From: Marinomonas communis
Lineage (GTDB): Bacteria; Pseudomonadota; Gammaproteobacteria; Pseudomonadales; Marinomonadaceae
Assembly (NCBI RefSeq): GCF_004363305.1
Contig: NZ_SNZA01000001.1
Location: 1,019,228-1,083,227, forward strand
Reading direction: 5' to 3'
Length of the DNA: 64,000 nt
A model generated the notes under the pieces. It was not told where the DNA came from, made no database searches, and saw only the letters and a list, made by a program, of their open reading frames with translations. Position 1 is the stretch's first letter. Every line of letters begins with the position of its first letter. Shown here piece by piece: positions 39,461-47,445 of this stretch. The translations under genes were made by a program, and so were the position numbers.

Positions 39461-40441
39461 TCAACGTGGAGTATATAACCCCGTTTCAACCAGTTCTTGA
39501 AAGTTTATTGCGTCTAGCTCACTAAAACCATTAGCAATACAATCACTCTTTAGCCATGAGGCTAGTGACACAAACAAGTTGTCCAAACTCTCGTGCTTAT
39601 AACGTTCTTCAACACTAGGATACGTGGCTAAAGTGTTTGCAGCTATCCAGCGATTCATATGATCGAGGTAGCTTGGATGTGTTGGTGCTAACTCAGCACA
39701 AACATGCTCAACTAGCTGATAAATATAATATAGAAGGTATGGCAGTCTGCTATATAAAAATGCCCATAAAGACAGATACTGCTCCCCATGCGCAAAAATG
39801 AAGTTGATGTTTCTACTTTCAGTTTTTAACGTTTTTCGTGACGTAAATAAATGCATTGCTTTATTACACACACCATCAAAGCTATCTTCGATAGATTTAT
39901 CGTAGCGTAGTTTAGCGATGTAGCTGGCATCAAAACTTTCTAAGCCCGGAAAGTCAAGTTTGTTAAGCACCTGCTTAATTCGAGAAATATGCCCACCAAG
40001 ACCTCCCGTACTGTTAGGAGATAACTTTTTCTGATCATTGGTAAAGTCTTCAATGAATTGCTTACGATCTAGAACCATTGACTCCAATACAAACAAGCTT
40101 TCTTGAAGTGGTTTTCGAATTAGCATGTATGAAACTGTCAATTTCCCTTTCTTTGAAGCCTGAAGAGCTTCATAAATACAATGCATCATGTCGGAAAGCA
40201 AAGCAGGGAGAACTGTGGAGCGAATAACCAGAGAACTTTCTTGGTACATTTTATTTTCTTCCAACCATTCTATTACGTGCTGCTCCGTAGACTCTAAAGA
40301 TTTAGCTTCGACTTCTTTCAGATCAAAAGTTTGACTGAATGCTTTTTGGCTTTCAGCGGAATGAAGAAGTTGCACCATAATATCATGAATTAAAAAGCAT
40401 AAATCATGAGAACCTTTGAACTTGCTATCTAATATTTCCAT
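39461..40441 (-). CDS. Hypothetical protein carried in the cassette region
   Basis: I do not recognise this 326-residue, mostly helical, soluble protein. Visible stretches: an N-terminal helical block with VIEWLEENKMYQESSLVIRSTVLPALLSDMMHCIYEAL, a middle KAMHLFTSRKTLKTESRNINFIFAHGEQY, and an aromatic SRLPYLLYYIYQLVEHV. The gene begins about 25 bases after attC2, the spacing expected for a cassette gene. Its own 3' attC appears truncated at the left inverted repeat. Codon use is AT-rich compared with neighbours, consistent with transfer. Confidence 0.65.
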   Translation of the reverse strand: MEILDSKFKGSHDLCFLIHDIMVQLLHSAESQKAFSQTFDLKEVEAKSLESTEQHVIEWLEENKMYQESSLVIRSTVLPALLSDMMHCIYEALQASKKGKLTVSYMLIRKPLQESLFVLESMVLDRKQFIEDFTNDQKKLSPNSTGGLGGHISRIKQVLNKLDFPGLESFDASYIAKLRYDKSIEDSFDGVCNKAMHLFTSRKTLKTESRNINFIFAHGEQYLSLWAFLYSRLPYLLYYIYQLVEHVCAELAPTHPSYLDHMNRWIAANTLATYPSVEERYKHESLDNLFVSLASWLKSDCIANGFSELDAINFQELVETGLYTPR

Positions 40442-40465
40442 TCTTACTATCCAACTGCGAAAAGG

Positions 40466-40522
40466 GTATAACGCCCTAATCAGCCGCGCGCTTTTTGCGT
40501 CGGCTGGATTTGCTTGTTAGCT
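40466..40522 (-). other. attC-like integron recombination site 2
   Basis: On the minus strand the 57-base site starts with AGCTAAC (R'', 40522-40516) and ends with GTTATAC (R', 40472-40466). The central stem CAGCCG...CGGCTG (40481-40486 and 40501-40506) closely resembles classical attC stems. The gene upstream ends inside the site, as is common for cassettes. Its R'' is the exact complement of the R' of attC1 (GTTAGCT), as expected when both ends of one cassette circle were joined. Confidence 0.7.
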
Positions 40523-40988
40523 TCTCAGCCTGGCTAAGAACAGAATCCTTGACGTTTGGAGCCAATAAGCTAATAACTTCTACCGCATGTTCAAAAACTA
40601 ACTTAGTATCTTTCTTATTTTTGAACTTTCCTGCATGGGCAATTTCGTTTCGATGAGTGTTAATTGACTCAATTTTCTTTTGTATTGGTTTTATTTCGTC
40701 CCAAGTGTTAGTTGCCTTAGAAGCTGGGATAATTAACTGTCTTAACTTTCCCGCAATACCGTTCGCTGACTTTAAAAGTGAATTGACAAAGTCCTCAGGG
40801 AGATCATGACGCTCTTGCAAGTAGTGTCTAATATAAATATTTGAGGCGATTTCTGATGCTGTTGCCACTCGCATAATAGATGCAGACCAATCTTCTCGTT
40901 CGAACAAACTCACGGCTTTCTTCCAATTAGAAAGAAGCTTCTCATCATCACTTCTTTCATCATAAGGTTTCTTATTATTATCACCCAA
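40476..40988 (-). CDS. Gene-cassette protein with a HEPN-type R-x4-H motif
   Basis: This helical, charged protein has THRNEIAHAGKF near residue 115, in which R-N-E-I-A-H fits the R-x4-6-H motif of HEPN ribonucleases and related domains. Preceding helices (SIMRVATASEIASNIYIRHYL) and following FEHAVEVISLL suit a four-helix HEPN bundle. I use the TTG at 40988, which has GGAG 8 bases upstream and gives 170 residues. A TTG at 41018 would extend it by ten residues but overlaps attC1 and lacks a ribosome site. The tail TSKSSRRKKRAAD is read from attC sequence. The function is unproven; phage defence or toxin roles are possible. Confidence 0.65.
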   Translation of the reverse strand: MGDNNKKPYDERSDDEKLLSNWKKAVSLFEREDWSASIMRVATASEIASNIYIRHYLQERHDLPEDFVNSLLKSANGIAGKLRQLIIPASKATNTWDEIKPIQKKIESINTHRNEIAHAGKFKNKKDTKLVFEHAVEVISLLAPNVKDSVLSQAEKLTSKSSRRKKRAAD

Positions 40989-41009
40989 CTTTAATTCTCC
41001 ATTAGTAGA

Positions 41010-41067
41010 AGCTAACAATTAAGGGTTATACGGGAGCGTAGCTGCGGCTATAACCCACTGTTGAACG
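41010..41067 (-). other. attC-like integron recombination site 1
   Basis: On the minus strand it begins with GTTCAAC (R'', 41067-41061), fitting RYYYAAC. It ends with GTTAGCT (R', 41016-41010), one mismatch from GTTRRRY. An 8-bp outer stem GGGTTATA/TATAACCC (41023-41030, 41050-41057) encloses a smaller stem. It lies just before the HEPN-type gene, whose cassette would begin at TTAGCT. No integrase gene is in the window. Confidence 0.7.
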
Positions 41068-41300
41068 GCCGCGTTGTCTATATAGGGGATTTGCTTTTTT
41101 CATGGTGGGACTTCCCTGTTAAATAACTCGCTAAAACCAAAGATCCTCTGGTCTATTCCGCATCAGATGCGTCTTTGATCGCCGCTATGTTGATCCTTTA
41201 TTGGCTCTTTTGTAACGTGATTCAACAAGCAAGGCAAGCGCTTCCCTCAGACGTTATGATCTGATCTATTTTTATACCCTGACCTCAATGAGCGCTAATG

Positions 41301-41477
41301 CTAACTACCATTGTCCCATGGCAGCATGACACGAGGCTGTTCCGTCACGTTACTCTCAGTGACGTCACCAAGATAAGTAACAGTTCGCTCTCCACAAACA
41401 GGACACGAACATCCTGATTCAGCTACCTTTTCACTGTCTTCCTCAGCTATTGCAGCTATTAGGGTCAGATGAAAAAT
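41301..41477 (-). pseudogene. Possible C-terminal remnant of a zinc-binding (transposase-like) protein
   Basis: A 58-codon open stretch ends at TAG (41301-41303) and is closed upstream by TGA at 41478. It contains GCSCPVCGERTVTYLGDV, a CxxC zinc-knuckle-like motif of a kind seen near the ends of some transposases. It has no start codon or ribosome site, and the right inverted repeat lies inside it. The rest of 41068-41461 shows no gene I can support. Confidence 0.25.
41462..41475. repeat. Right 14-bp inverted repeat flanking the cassette region
   Basis: GGGTCAGATGAAAA is the exact reverse complement of 39430-39443. The sequence beyond the 14 bp differs on the two sides. Confidence 0.6.
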
Positions 41478-41504
41478 TCACTCCTATAAGAGCCGGTTAG
41501 CGGT

Positions 41505-41585
41505 GTTCCATGCGTTTGATTTGCGCTGACGGTCGAAGGGAGGTACGACCGGAGATGTGCGCAAGCAAATTGAATTGCATGGAAC
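41505..41585. repeat. Long imperfect inverted repeat (hairpin element)
   Basis: Three nested paired segments share one axis: GTTCCATGC (41505-41513) with GCATGGAAC (41577-41585), TTGCGC (41521-41526) with GCGCAA (41559-41564), and GGTCG (41531-41535) with CGACC (41546-41550). This resembles a short palindromic mobile or REP-type element. It precedes the REP-like cluster. Confidence 0.55.
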
Positions 41586-41651
41586 GGCGCAGCAAAGCGG
41601 TTGGTGAGGCCGAAGCTGGTTATCAGCAACTTAGCGATATTATCAAAGTTG

Positions 41652-41948
41652 CGATATTTATCCCCGACAGAGTCGGGTCATACGGCTTTGGAGCTTCAAT
41701 TTGTCGTGGAGGTTGTTGGTTTGTCGCGGGTGCAACCCGCTCACACAAAAGATTGTTTGGTTAGTCGTTTAGCAAGGTTGTCGAGTTTGCAGGCTGTTCC
41801 CTCGGGGACCGAGGTCCTACAACGTGGAGAGTTCGATTTGTCGCTTAGAATTCGATATTCATCCCCGACAGAGTCGGGTCGTATGGCTTTGAATCTTCGG
41901 TTTGCCGCAGATATTGCGAAGCTTTTCCCTCGGAAACCGAGGTCCTAC
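41652..41948. repeat. Cluster of five REP-like stem-loops upstream of trpB
   Basis: Five hairpins occur in 300 bases: CCCGAC-AGA-GTCGGG at 41663-41677 and again at 41864-41878; GCGGGT-GCA-ACCCGC at 41726-41740; and CCTCGG-nnn-CCGAGG at 41800-41814 and 41928-41942. The last two are followed by TCCTAC, which on the minus strand gives a GTAGGA head like REP elements of pseudomonads. A 46-bp segment around the first hairpin is repeated 201 bases later with a few changes. No coding gene is supported between 41480 and 42096. Confidence 0.65.
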
Positions 41949-42002
41949 AAGGGTGAGATTTTCACAAATCAATAACTACACCGAACAGTAAAGAAAAAAC
42001 TG

Positions 42003-42031
42003 TTGACGATGGCAGTCAAGTCTATTAATTT
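42003..42031 (+). promoter_or_regulatory. Weak candidate promoter for trpBA
   Basis: TTGACG (42003-42008) is followed at 17 bases by TAATTT, a poor -10. It is the best sigma-70-like match between the REP cluster and trpB. Confidence 0.25.
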
Positions 42032-42096
42032 TACCTTATCGTTTAGTTATTAACTTTGATGCCAAGGGGCATTGTTTCATCCGATAGGAGTCTTTC

Positions 42097-43347
42097 ATGC
42101 AAAGCAATAATGGTTACTACGGTGAGTTTGGCGGGAGTTACATCCCTGAGATTCTCTACTCTAGCCAGCAGCAAATTCTTCACGCTTTTGAAGAGGCGAA
42201 GAACGATCCAGCGTTTATTGCGGAGTTGAAGGACACTTGGCAGAACTATTCTGGCCGCCCTACGCCGTTGACGTTTTGTAAGAACCTAACTGACCACTTT
42301 GGCGGTGCGCAGATTTATCTAAAACGTGAAGATTTGAACCAGTCTGGTGCGCATAAGATGAATAACGTGATCGGCCAAGCGCTGTTGGTGAAGCGTATGG
42401 GTAAAAAGCGAGTGATCGCGGAAACCGGTGCGGGTCAGCACGGTGTGGCGACGGCGTTGATCGCGGCGCGTTTGGGTCTTGAGTGTACCATTTACATGGG
42501 TGCCAAAGACGTGAAGCGTCAGTACCCGAACGTGTTCTGGATGAAGCAACTGGGTGCGACGGTTGTGCCTGTTGCCGAAGGTGCGCAGACGCTGCGTGAC
42601 GCCTTGGACGAAGCATTACGTGACTGGTCTTCGAGCCATGAAGACAGCCACTACCTGATCGGTACGACTTGTGGTTGTGCGCCATTCCCAGAGATGGTGG
42701 CGTTCTTCCAGTCTGTGATCGGTGAAGAAGTGAAAGAGCAAAGTATGGCGCAGTTTGGCCAATACCCTGATCGCTTGTACGCGTGTGTGGGTGGCGGTTC
42801 CAATGCTTGTGGTTTGTTCTTGCCATTCCTAGAGGAAAAACAAGTAGAAATGGTCGGCGTTGAAGCCGGCGGTAAAGGCTTGGAGCTAGGCCAACACTCG
42901 ATCCGTCTATCCAACGGTTTGGGTCAAAAAGGTATCGCGCAAGGCTTTGCGACCATGTTCTTACAAGATGAAAACGGTCAGCTACAAGAAACACATTCGA
43001 TCGCAGCGGGCCTGGATTACGTGGGCGTGTCCCCCATCATTGCTCACTTGGCGCAAGAAGGTCGCATTCAGATGACCTACGCCATGGACGACGAAGTGGT
43101 TGCAGCGTGTGCATTGTTGCTGAAAAAAGAAGGCATTATTCCAGCGTTGGAGTCATCTCACGCTCTAGCGGGTGCGTTTAAAGATGCGCCAAACCTGCCA
43201 AAAGAATCACGTATCGTGATCAACTTGTCAGGCCGTGGCGATAAAGACATCTTTAACGTGGCGAAAGCCATGAACGATGCGACCTTCCCTGAGTTCTTGG
43301 AAGATTACTTAGCCGACTACAACACAGACAATCAAGGGGAAGCGTAA
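42097..43347 (+). CDS. trpB: Tryptophan synthase beta chain
   Basis: TrpB is the PLP enzyme that condenses indole with serine. The 416-residue protein has the PLP lysine in KREDLNQSGAHKMNNVIGQ (K87), where the family norm is NHTGAHKINN. It also has AETGAGQHGVATA near 109, and the phosphate-binding GGGSNACGLF near residue 230. All catalytic residues I can check are present. It is followed by trpA after 2 bases. Codon choice is richer in G/C at third positions than in nearby genes. Confidence 0.95.
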   Translation: MQSNNGYYGEFGGSYIPEILYSSQQQILHAFEEAKNDPAFIAELKDTWQNYSGRPTPLTFCKNLTDHFGGAQIYLKREDLNQSGAHKMNNVIGQALLVKRMGKKRVIAETGAGQHGVATALIAARLGLECTIYMGAKDVKRQYPNVFWMKQLGATVVPVAEGAQTLRDALDEALRDWSSSHEDSHYLIGTTCGCAPFPEMVAFFQSVIGEEVKEQSMAQFGQYPDRLYACVGGGSNACGLFLPFLEEKQVEMVGVEAGGKGLELGQHSIRLSNGLGQKGIAQGFATMFLQDENGQLQETHSIAAGLDYVGVSPIIAHLAQEGRIQMTYAMDDEVVAACALLLKKEGIIPALESSHALAGAFKDAPNLPKESRIVINLSGRGDKDIFNVAKAMNDATFPEFLEDYLADYNTDNQGEA

Positions 43348-43349
43348 GC

Positions 43350-44135
43350 ATGAGTCAGTTAGCACAATACATCGCTGAAAAGCGTCAACAAAAGCCAATT
43401 TTGTCCATGACGCACGTGGTTTACGGCTACCCAACGGTAAAAGATAGTTTGGATTGGATGGCAACTCTGTTAGAGGCTGGCGCGGACTTTATCGAAGTGC
43501 AGTTCCCGTTCTCTGATCCAGTGGCCGATGGCCCGACGATTGTGGCAGCTTGTCACGGTGCCCTACACGATCAGCAGTTATCCGTTGAACAGTGTTTAAA
43601 AGACATCGGTCAGTTAGGCCGTGATTTTCCTCAAGCGCGTATCGCTCTAATGAGTTACCTAAATCCAATGTACCGTTACGGTTTGGAAAAGCTGGTGAAG
43701 CGTTGTGCCGAGGAAAACATTCTTGGTTTGATCCTACCGGACTTGCCATATGAACAAGCCGGAGATTTACGCACTTACTGCGATGCGAATGGCATTGATC
43801 CTGTGTGGTTGGTGACACCTGTGACACCAAAAGATCGTTTGGCGTTCTTGGCGAGCGAAGCACGCGGTTTCTTGTACTGTGTGGCACGTTCAGGCGTAAC
43901 AGGTAATTCAAATCACAATGGCGGCCCACAGCAGTCGTTGGATGAGTACCTAGCGGAAATCAATGAGCATTCTAATGCGCCAATCGGTGTGGGTTTTGGT
44001 ATCCGTGAAAAAGCCCATGTAGACGCGCTGAAAGGCAAAGCTGATGTGGCAATCATTGGTTCTGCGCTGTTGGATGCGTACAACAAAGGCGGTAAAGAAG
44101 AAGGCTTGAAGCTGTTTAATAGCTTGTTTAACTAA
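43350..44135 (+). CDS. trpA: Tryptophan synthase alpha chain
   Basis: TrpA cleaves indole-3-glycerol phosphate and passes indole to TrpB. In this 261-residue protein the catalytic pair falls exactly at E49 (DFIEVQFPFSDP) and D60 (VADGP). Other motifs: MSYLNPMYRYGLEKL, LILPDLPYE, ARSGVTGN and VGFGIREKAHV. The EVQFPFSDP wording differs from the common ELGIPFSDP, making it a somewhat divergent branch. A strong terminator follows. No trpI regulator is adjacent. Confidence 0.95.
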   Translation: MSQLAQYIAEKRQQKPILSMTHVVYGYPTVKDSLDWMATLLEAGADFIEVQFPFSDPVADGPTIVAACHGALHDQQLSVEQCLKDIGQLGRDFPQARIALMSYLNPMYRYGLEKLVKRCAEENILGLILPDLPYEQAGDLRTYCDANGIDPVWLVTPVTPKDRLAFLASEARGFLYCVARSGVTGNSNHNGGPQQSLDEYLAEINEHSNAPIGVGFGIREKAHVDALKGKADVAIIGSALLDAYNKGGKEEGLKLFNSLFN

Positions 44136-44170
44136 ATAACTTGCTGAACTAAACACTGTGTCACTGCGAA

Positions 44171-44203
44171 AAGACGCTTCAATTCGTTGAAGCGTCTTTT
44201 TTT
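44171..44203. terminator. Terminator between trpA and the chemoreceptor gene
   Basis: The 12-bp stem AAGACGCTTCAA / TTGAAGCGTCTT with a TTCG tetraloop is followed by a T-run on the plus strand. AAAA before the stem provides T's on the minus strand, so it can serve both convergent genes. Confidence 0.88.
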
Positions 44204-44206
44204 GCT

Positions 44207-46246
44207 TTATACCACTTTAAAACTCCCGACATGGCTTTCTAGTGCTTGATACAAGGAAGAGATCTGTCGCGCTTGCTCGTTGATCAGTTGAGCCACTTGT
44301 TTAGCGGCTTCGGTCTGTGAGTTGAGGTGAACGAGATTTTCATTGATCTCATTGGCCACTTTTGATTGCTCACTGGTTGCTTGGGCAGTTTGCGCCGCCA
44401 TACCTTCGACTTTGGCAAAAGACTGATGCAACGAATGGAACATTTCGGTGACTTTACCGAAGTTTTCAGAGGTTGTTAGCGCATTTTCTCTGCTGGATTT
44501 CGTGGATGCTGATGTGGCTTTGACGCTTTCTTTGAGCTGGTCAATCATCACTTCAATCTCGTTAGTACTGTCTTGAGTTCGAGTTGCCAGCGTCCTGACT
44601 TCATCGGCCACGACAGCAAAGCCACGTCCTTGCTCTCCTGCTCTGGCGGCTTCGATGGCTGCATTCAGTGCCAGTAGATTGGTTTGCTCGGCAATGTTTC
44701 GTATCACTTCTAAAACAGAAGCAATTGCCTCAGAGCTTACTTCAAGCTGTTTAGCATGACTTTCTGCTTGCTCTATTTCTGTTACCAATGCCGAGACAGC
44801 CTGCTGGGATTGGTTCACCGCTTGGATGCCTTGCTCCGTCAAAGTATTGGAATCAGAGGCCTCTTGTGCCGTGTTGGTCGCCACGCTCGCCATTTCTTGA
44901 TTAGACATATTCATTTCATGGCCAGCACTGACAATGAACTCTGAGGAGTTGGCCAGTGAAAGTGTGATCTCCTTAGTTTGGTTTGATGCATCGTTTAAAG
45001 AGTGGGTCACGCCACCGAGAGATTTTGATTGCTCACCAATCCCTGCCACCATGACACGCAAGGTTTCAACAAACCCGTCAAATTCTCTGGCGAGATCCCC
45101 TAGTTCATCTTTTGAGTCAGAATTAATTCTCTGAGTCAGATCCCCATCACCTTCGGCAATTTCTTTGATGCGCGCGGAAATATGCTCGATGTTACGAGTA
45201 ATCACTCGTGGCACGATGTAACCGAAAATCAAGGCTGCGATAAATGCGATGGCTATTACGATGATTGCAATGGTTTGATAGGACTGTATTTGTTCTGCCG
45301 TTCTCTGCTCCATGGTCCGAGCATAGCTTTGCACCTTTTCGCCGGCCTGATCTAGCATATCTCGAATGGCTTCAAAGCTTTGCTCCACGGCTAGAAACTC
45401 TTGAGGGACAGTGCTGGAGTCTTCGGACACATGGGCGCTTATGTAGCGTTGGCTGCCTTGCACCCAAGTGTTAAATAGCACATCAAAACTGCGATACTCG
45501 TCTAACCATTGAGGTTCATTTTTTAGGTAGATACGATACTCATTAAAATGCTCAATCACTTGAGCTGCGTTGTCTTGAAACGCCTTGAGCACCGCTTCTT
45601 TGCTTTCCAGCCCATTACGAAGGTGCTGTACTGCCAAACGGGCCTGATAAAGATCCCTGTCAGCATTTAACACAGCGCTAATGGCTTCTAAGTAGCGTTC
45701 TAGTTTCGCTGCAGAGACTTCGCCATTAAGCGCTCTAGTTTTATCCCTTAAGGTTTCCCCTGCTTTATCCAACATAGCTCGAATGCTAGCGAATTGCTGA
45801 TCCAGCTCCATTTCCTGAGCTGTGCGTTGATGGCGTAATTCCGTGTTAGTTTGCAAACGTTCACTTTGTTGTAGCCAAGTTTGAAAAAGGTCATCAAAAC
45901 CAACAAAAGGCTCAACCAGTTCTGGGGGCTCTTCGGCAAGATAGCTTCTGTAAAGCTGAAAACGGTCAAAAACTTGCTGTGCATTTTCAGAAAAGTCTTT
46001 TAGGTTTTTAGACTGGTCACCTTCGCCGGTAAGCAGTTTTTCTTGAGCCAAACGCGCTTGGTAAATATCTCGATCGGCGTTCAAAACCTCAGAAATAGCT
46101 TCGAAGTAATGCTCCGCTTGGGTTCTCATGGCTTGCGCTTGAAGCGAACTCATAAACACCATAAAACCAAACAAGCCCATCAAAATTGCCGCCAAGCATA
46201 TAATGGGAAGCATTACTTTGACTCGAATAGAATGGACACGCATCAT
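44207..46246 (-). CDS. Methyl-accepting chemotaxis protein with duplicated helical sensor module
   Basis: This 679-residue chemoreceptor has a first membrane helix (about 11-33), a periplasmic region (34-322), a second helix (324-345), HAMP (about 346-400) and a signalling domain. The hairpin tip is [40 protein letters not shown]. The periplasmic part is built of two similar blocks of about 125 residues (47-170 and 185-312). Each contains YxEAISxVLNADRDxYQARLA, an EP-rich loop, and FxxIRxMLDxAGE. This suits a helical bimodular (HBM) or PilJ-like sensor. AAGGA precedes the ATG. The ligand is unknown. Confidence 0.92.
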   Translation of the reverse strand: MMRVHSIRVKVMLPIICLAAILMGLFGFMVFMSSLQAQAMRTQAEHYFEAISEVLNADRDIYQARLAQEKLLTGEGDQSKNLKDFSENAQQVFDRFQLYRSYLAEEPPELVEPFVGFDDLFQTWLQQSERLQTNTELRHQRTAQEMELDQQFASIRAMLDKAGETLRDKTRALNGEVSAAKLERYLEAISAVLNADRDLYQARLAVQHLRNGLESKEAVLKAFQDNAAQVIEHFNEYRIYLKNEPQWLDEYRSFDVLFNTWVQGSQRYISAHVSEDSSTVPQEFLAVEQSFEAIRDMLDQAGEKVQSYARTMEQRTAEQIQSYQTIAIIVIAIAFIAALIFGYIVPRVITRNIEHISARIKEIAEGDGDLTQRINSDSKDELGDLAREFDGFVETLRVMVAGIGEQSKSLGGVTHSLNDASNQTKEITLSLANSSEFIVSAGHEMNMSNQEMASVATNTAQEASDSNTLTEQGIQAVNQSQQAVSALVTEIEQAESHAKQLEVSSEAIASVLEVIRNIAEQTNLLALNAAIEAARAGEQGRGFAVVADEVRTLATRTQDSTNEIEVMIDQLKESVKATSASTKSSRENALTTSENFGKVTEMFHSLHQSFAKVEGMAAQTAQATSEQSKVANEINENLVHLNSQTEAAKQVAQLINEQARQISSLYQALESHVGSFKVV

Positions 46247-46364
46247 CAGATCCTTTGACTATCATTTGGTAGGAAAGTCTAGGCAAAGGATCAAAATTCC
46301 GCCAAGTACGATTGGCATTTTTATTAAGAGAAAGCGTTTAGCGAAAGTACGGCAAGTTCTTGGT

Positions 46365-47360
46365 TTAAATAAAGCAATACGCCAACACAGCGCCGCCGAC
46401 CGCCATGAACACTGTTTCACCAACAAGAATAAGCAATGGCGCCATGCCAACTTCTTTAAGTTTATTTAACCGAGTCCGCATGCCAATTGCCGCAATGGCG
46501 AACACTAAACACCAACGAGACAGATGAGCCAAGAATTCGGTCGCAATTTCAGGAATCCACCCCATAGTGTTCACAACCACTAAGCCAATGAAAACTAATA
46601 GAAAAGGTGGTACTGGGAACTTTTTAGCAACGTTTTGACTCTGGCTTTTTCGCGCCAGCATTAGCGCTAAAATAAAGACAATGGGCGCAAGCATCGCTAC
46701 ACGAAACAGCTTTACCACCGTTGCATTATCACCAGTGTATTCAGAAACACCGTAACCTGCGCCTACCACTTGGGCCACATCATGGATGGTTGCACCTAAA
46801 AAGAACCCTGTTTGACGTTCATCTAAACCAATCCAGTTGGCAATCATAGGGTACACAATCATGGCCGTGGTGCTCATGGCGGTAATCCCTACAATGGTAA
46901 AGACCACTGAACGATTAGTGTTATCATTCTTAGGCAGCACTGATGCGACAGCAGCCGTTGCCGATGCCCCACAAATCGCTACTGCGCAGCCAGCCAACAG
47001 CCCCATGTTTTCCGGTAACTTCAATAGCTTTCCGGCGACGACACCAATCATAATCACGGCTAACACCAATAGTCCTGTACACAATAAGACAGGCCAACCA
47101 AAATCCGTCAGGGAGCTGATGGTGATTCTGGCTCCAAGTAGTGCCACTCCGGTACGCAGCAATGTGGATGCAGTAAACTCTAGACCGGAGCAGGTTTTCT
47201 CTTCGTCCGCCATAAAGTTAAAGCTCATGCCTAATAGCAATGCCATCAACATTACTGGTGCACCATAGTGTTCACTTAAAAAGGCCGCCGACAATCCCAT
47301 CACGATAGCCAGCATGATGCCAGGAATTTTAGGCGCAAAAAGTCTCATTGGGTTATACAT
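46365..47360 (-). CDS. YeiH-family putative sulfate/sulfonate exporter (UPF0324)
   Basis: This 331-residue membrane protein with about ten hydrophobic segments has the YeiH-type stretches FTASTLLRTGVALLGARITISSL, LLAGCAVAICGASATAAVASVL and GFFLGATIHDVAQVVGAGYGVSE. Members are annotated as putative sulfate exporters and occur in sulfonate-degradation clusters, where they are thought to remove sulfite or sulfate. It lies downstream of the TRAP genes on the same strand, after a hairpin, and is probably the last gene of that unit. Confidence 0.85.
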   Translation of the reverse strand: MYNPMRLFAPKIPGIMLAIVMGLSAAFLSEHYGAPVMLMALLLGMSFNFMADEEKTCSGLEFTASTLLRTGVALLGARITISSLTDFGWPVLLCTGLLVLAVIMIGVVAGKLLKLPENMGLLAGCAVAICGASATAAVASVLPKNDNTNRSVVFTIVGITAMSTTAMIVYPMIANWIGLDERQTGFFLGATIHDVAQVVGAGYGVSEYTGDNATVVKLFRVAMLAPIVFILALMLARKSQSQNVAKKFPVPPFLLVFIGLVVVNTMGWIPEIATEFLAHLSRWCLVFAIAAIGMRTRLNKLKEVGMAPLLILVGETVFMAVGGAVLAYCFI

Positions 47361-47400
47361 GACGTACCCATTGTATAGATATATAGAGTGTTGTTTGGGA

Positions 47401-47424
47401 AAGAGGCGGCGAACACCGCCTCTT
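47401..47424. terminator. Stem-loop between the TRAP binding-protein gene and the YeiH gene
   Basis: AAGAGGCGG and CCGCCTCTT pair perfectly (9 bp, 6-base loop). The tail on the minus strand is TCCC rather than a T-run, so it may act as a partial terminator or 3' stabiliser. Confidence 0.5.
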
Positions 47425-47445
47425 ATTTTGAAGAGCTAAGCGAGC

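Noticed and set aside
39461..40988. The two cassette-region genes as a toxin-antitoxin operon
   Set aside because: An attC site separates them, sizes are atypical, and no antitoxin DNA-binding fold is visible; independent cassettes explain the layout better.
41652..41948. Repeated hairpin units considered as a CRISPR array
   Set aside because: Only two copies of each unit occur, with variable spacing of 128-201 bases and diverged repeats; no cas genes are nearby.
41510..41975. Two overlapping short reading frames in the repeat region
   Set aside because: They run through the hairpins and direct repeats, have no ribosome site and show no protein-like pattern.
42260..42994. A 244-codon open frame opposite trpB
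   Set aside because: It is an antisense shadow of a high-GC-third-position gene, with low-complexity His/Arg/Ser-rich translation and no ribosome site.
46301..46316. GCCAA/TTGGC hairpin after the YeiH gene as a terminator
   Set aside because: Only a 5-bp stem without a proper T-tract on the minus strand; too weak to call.
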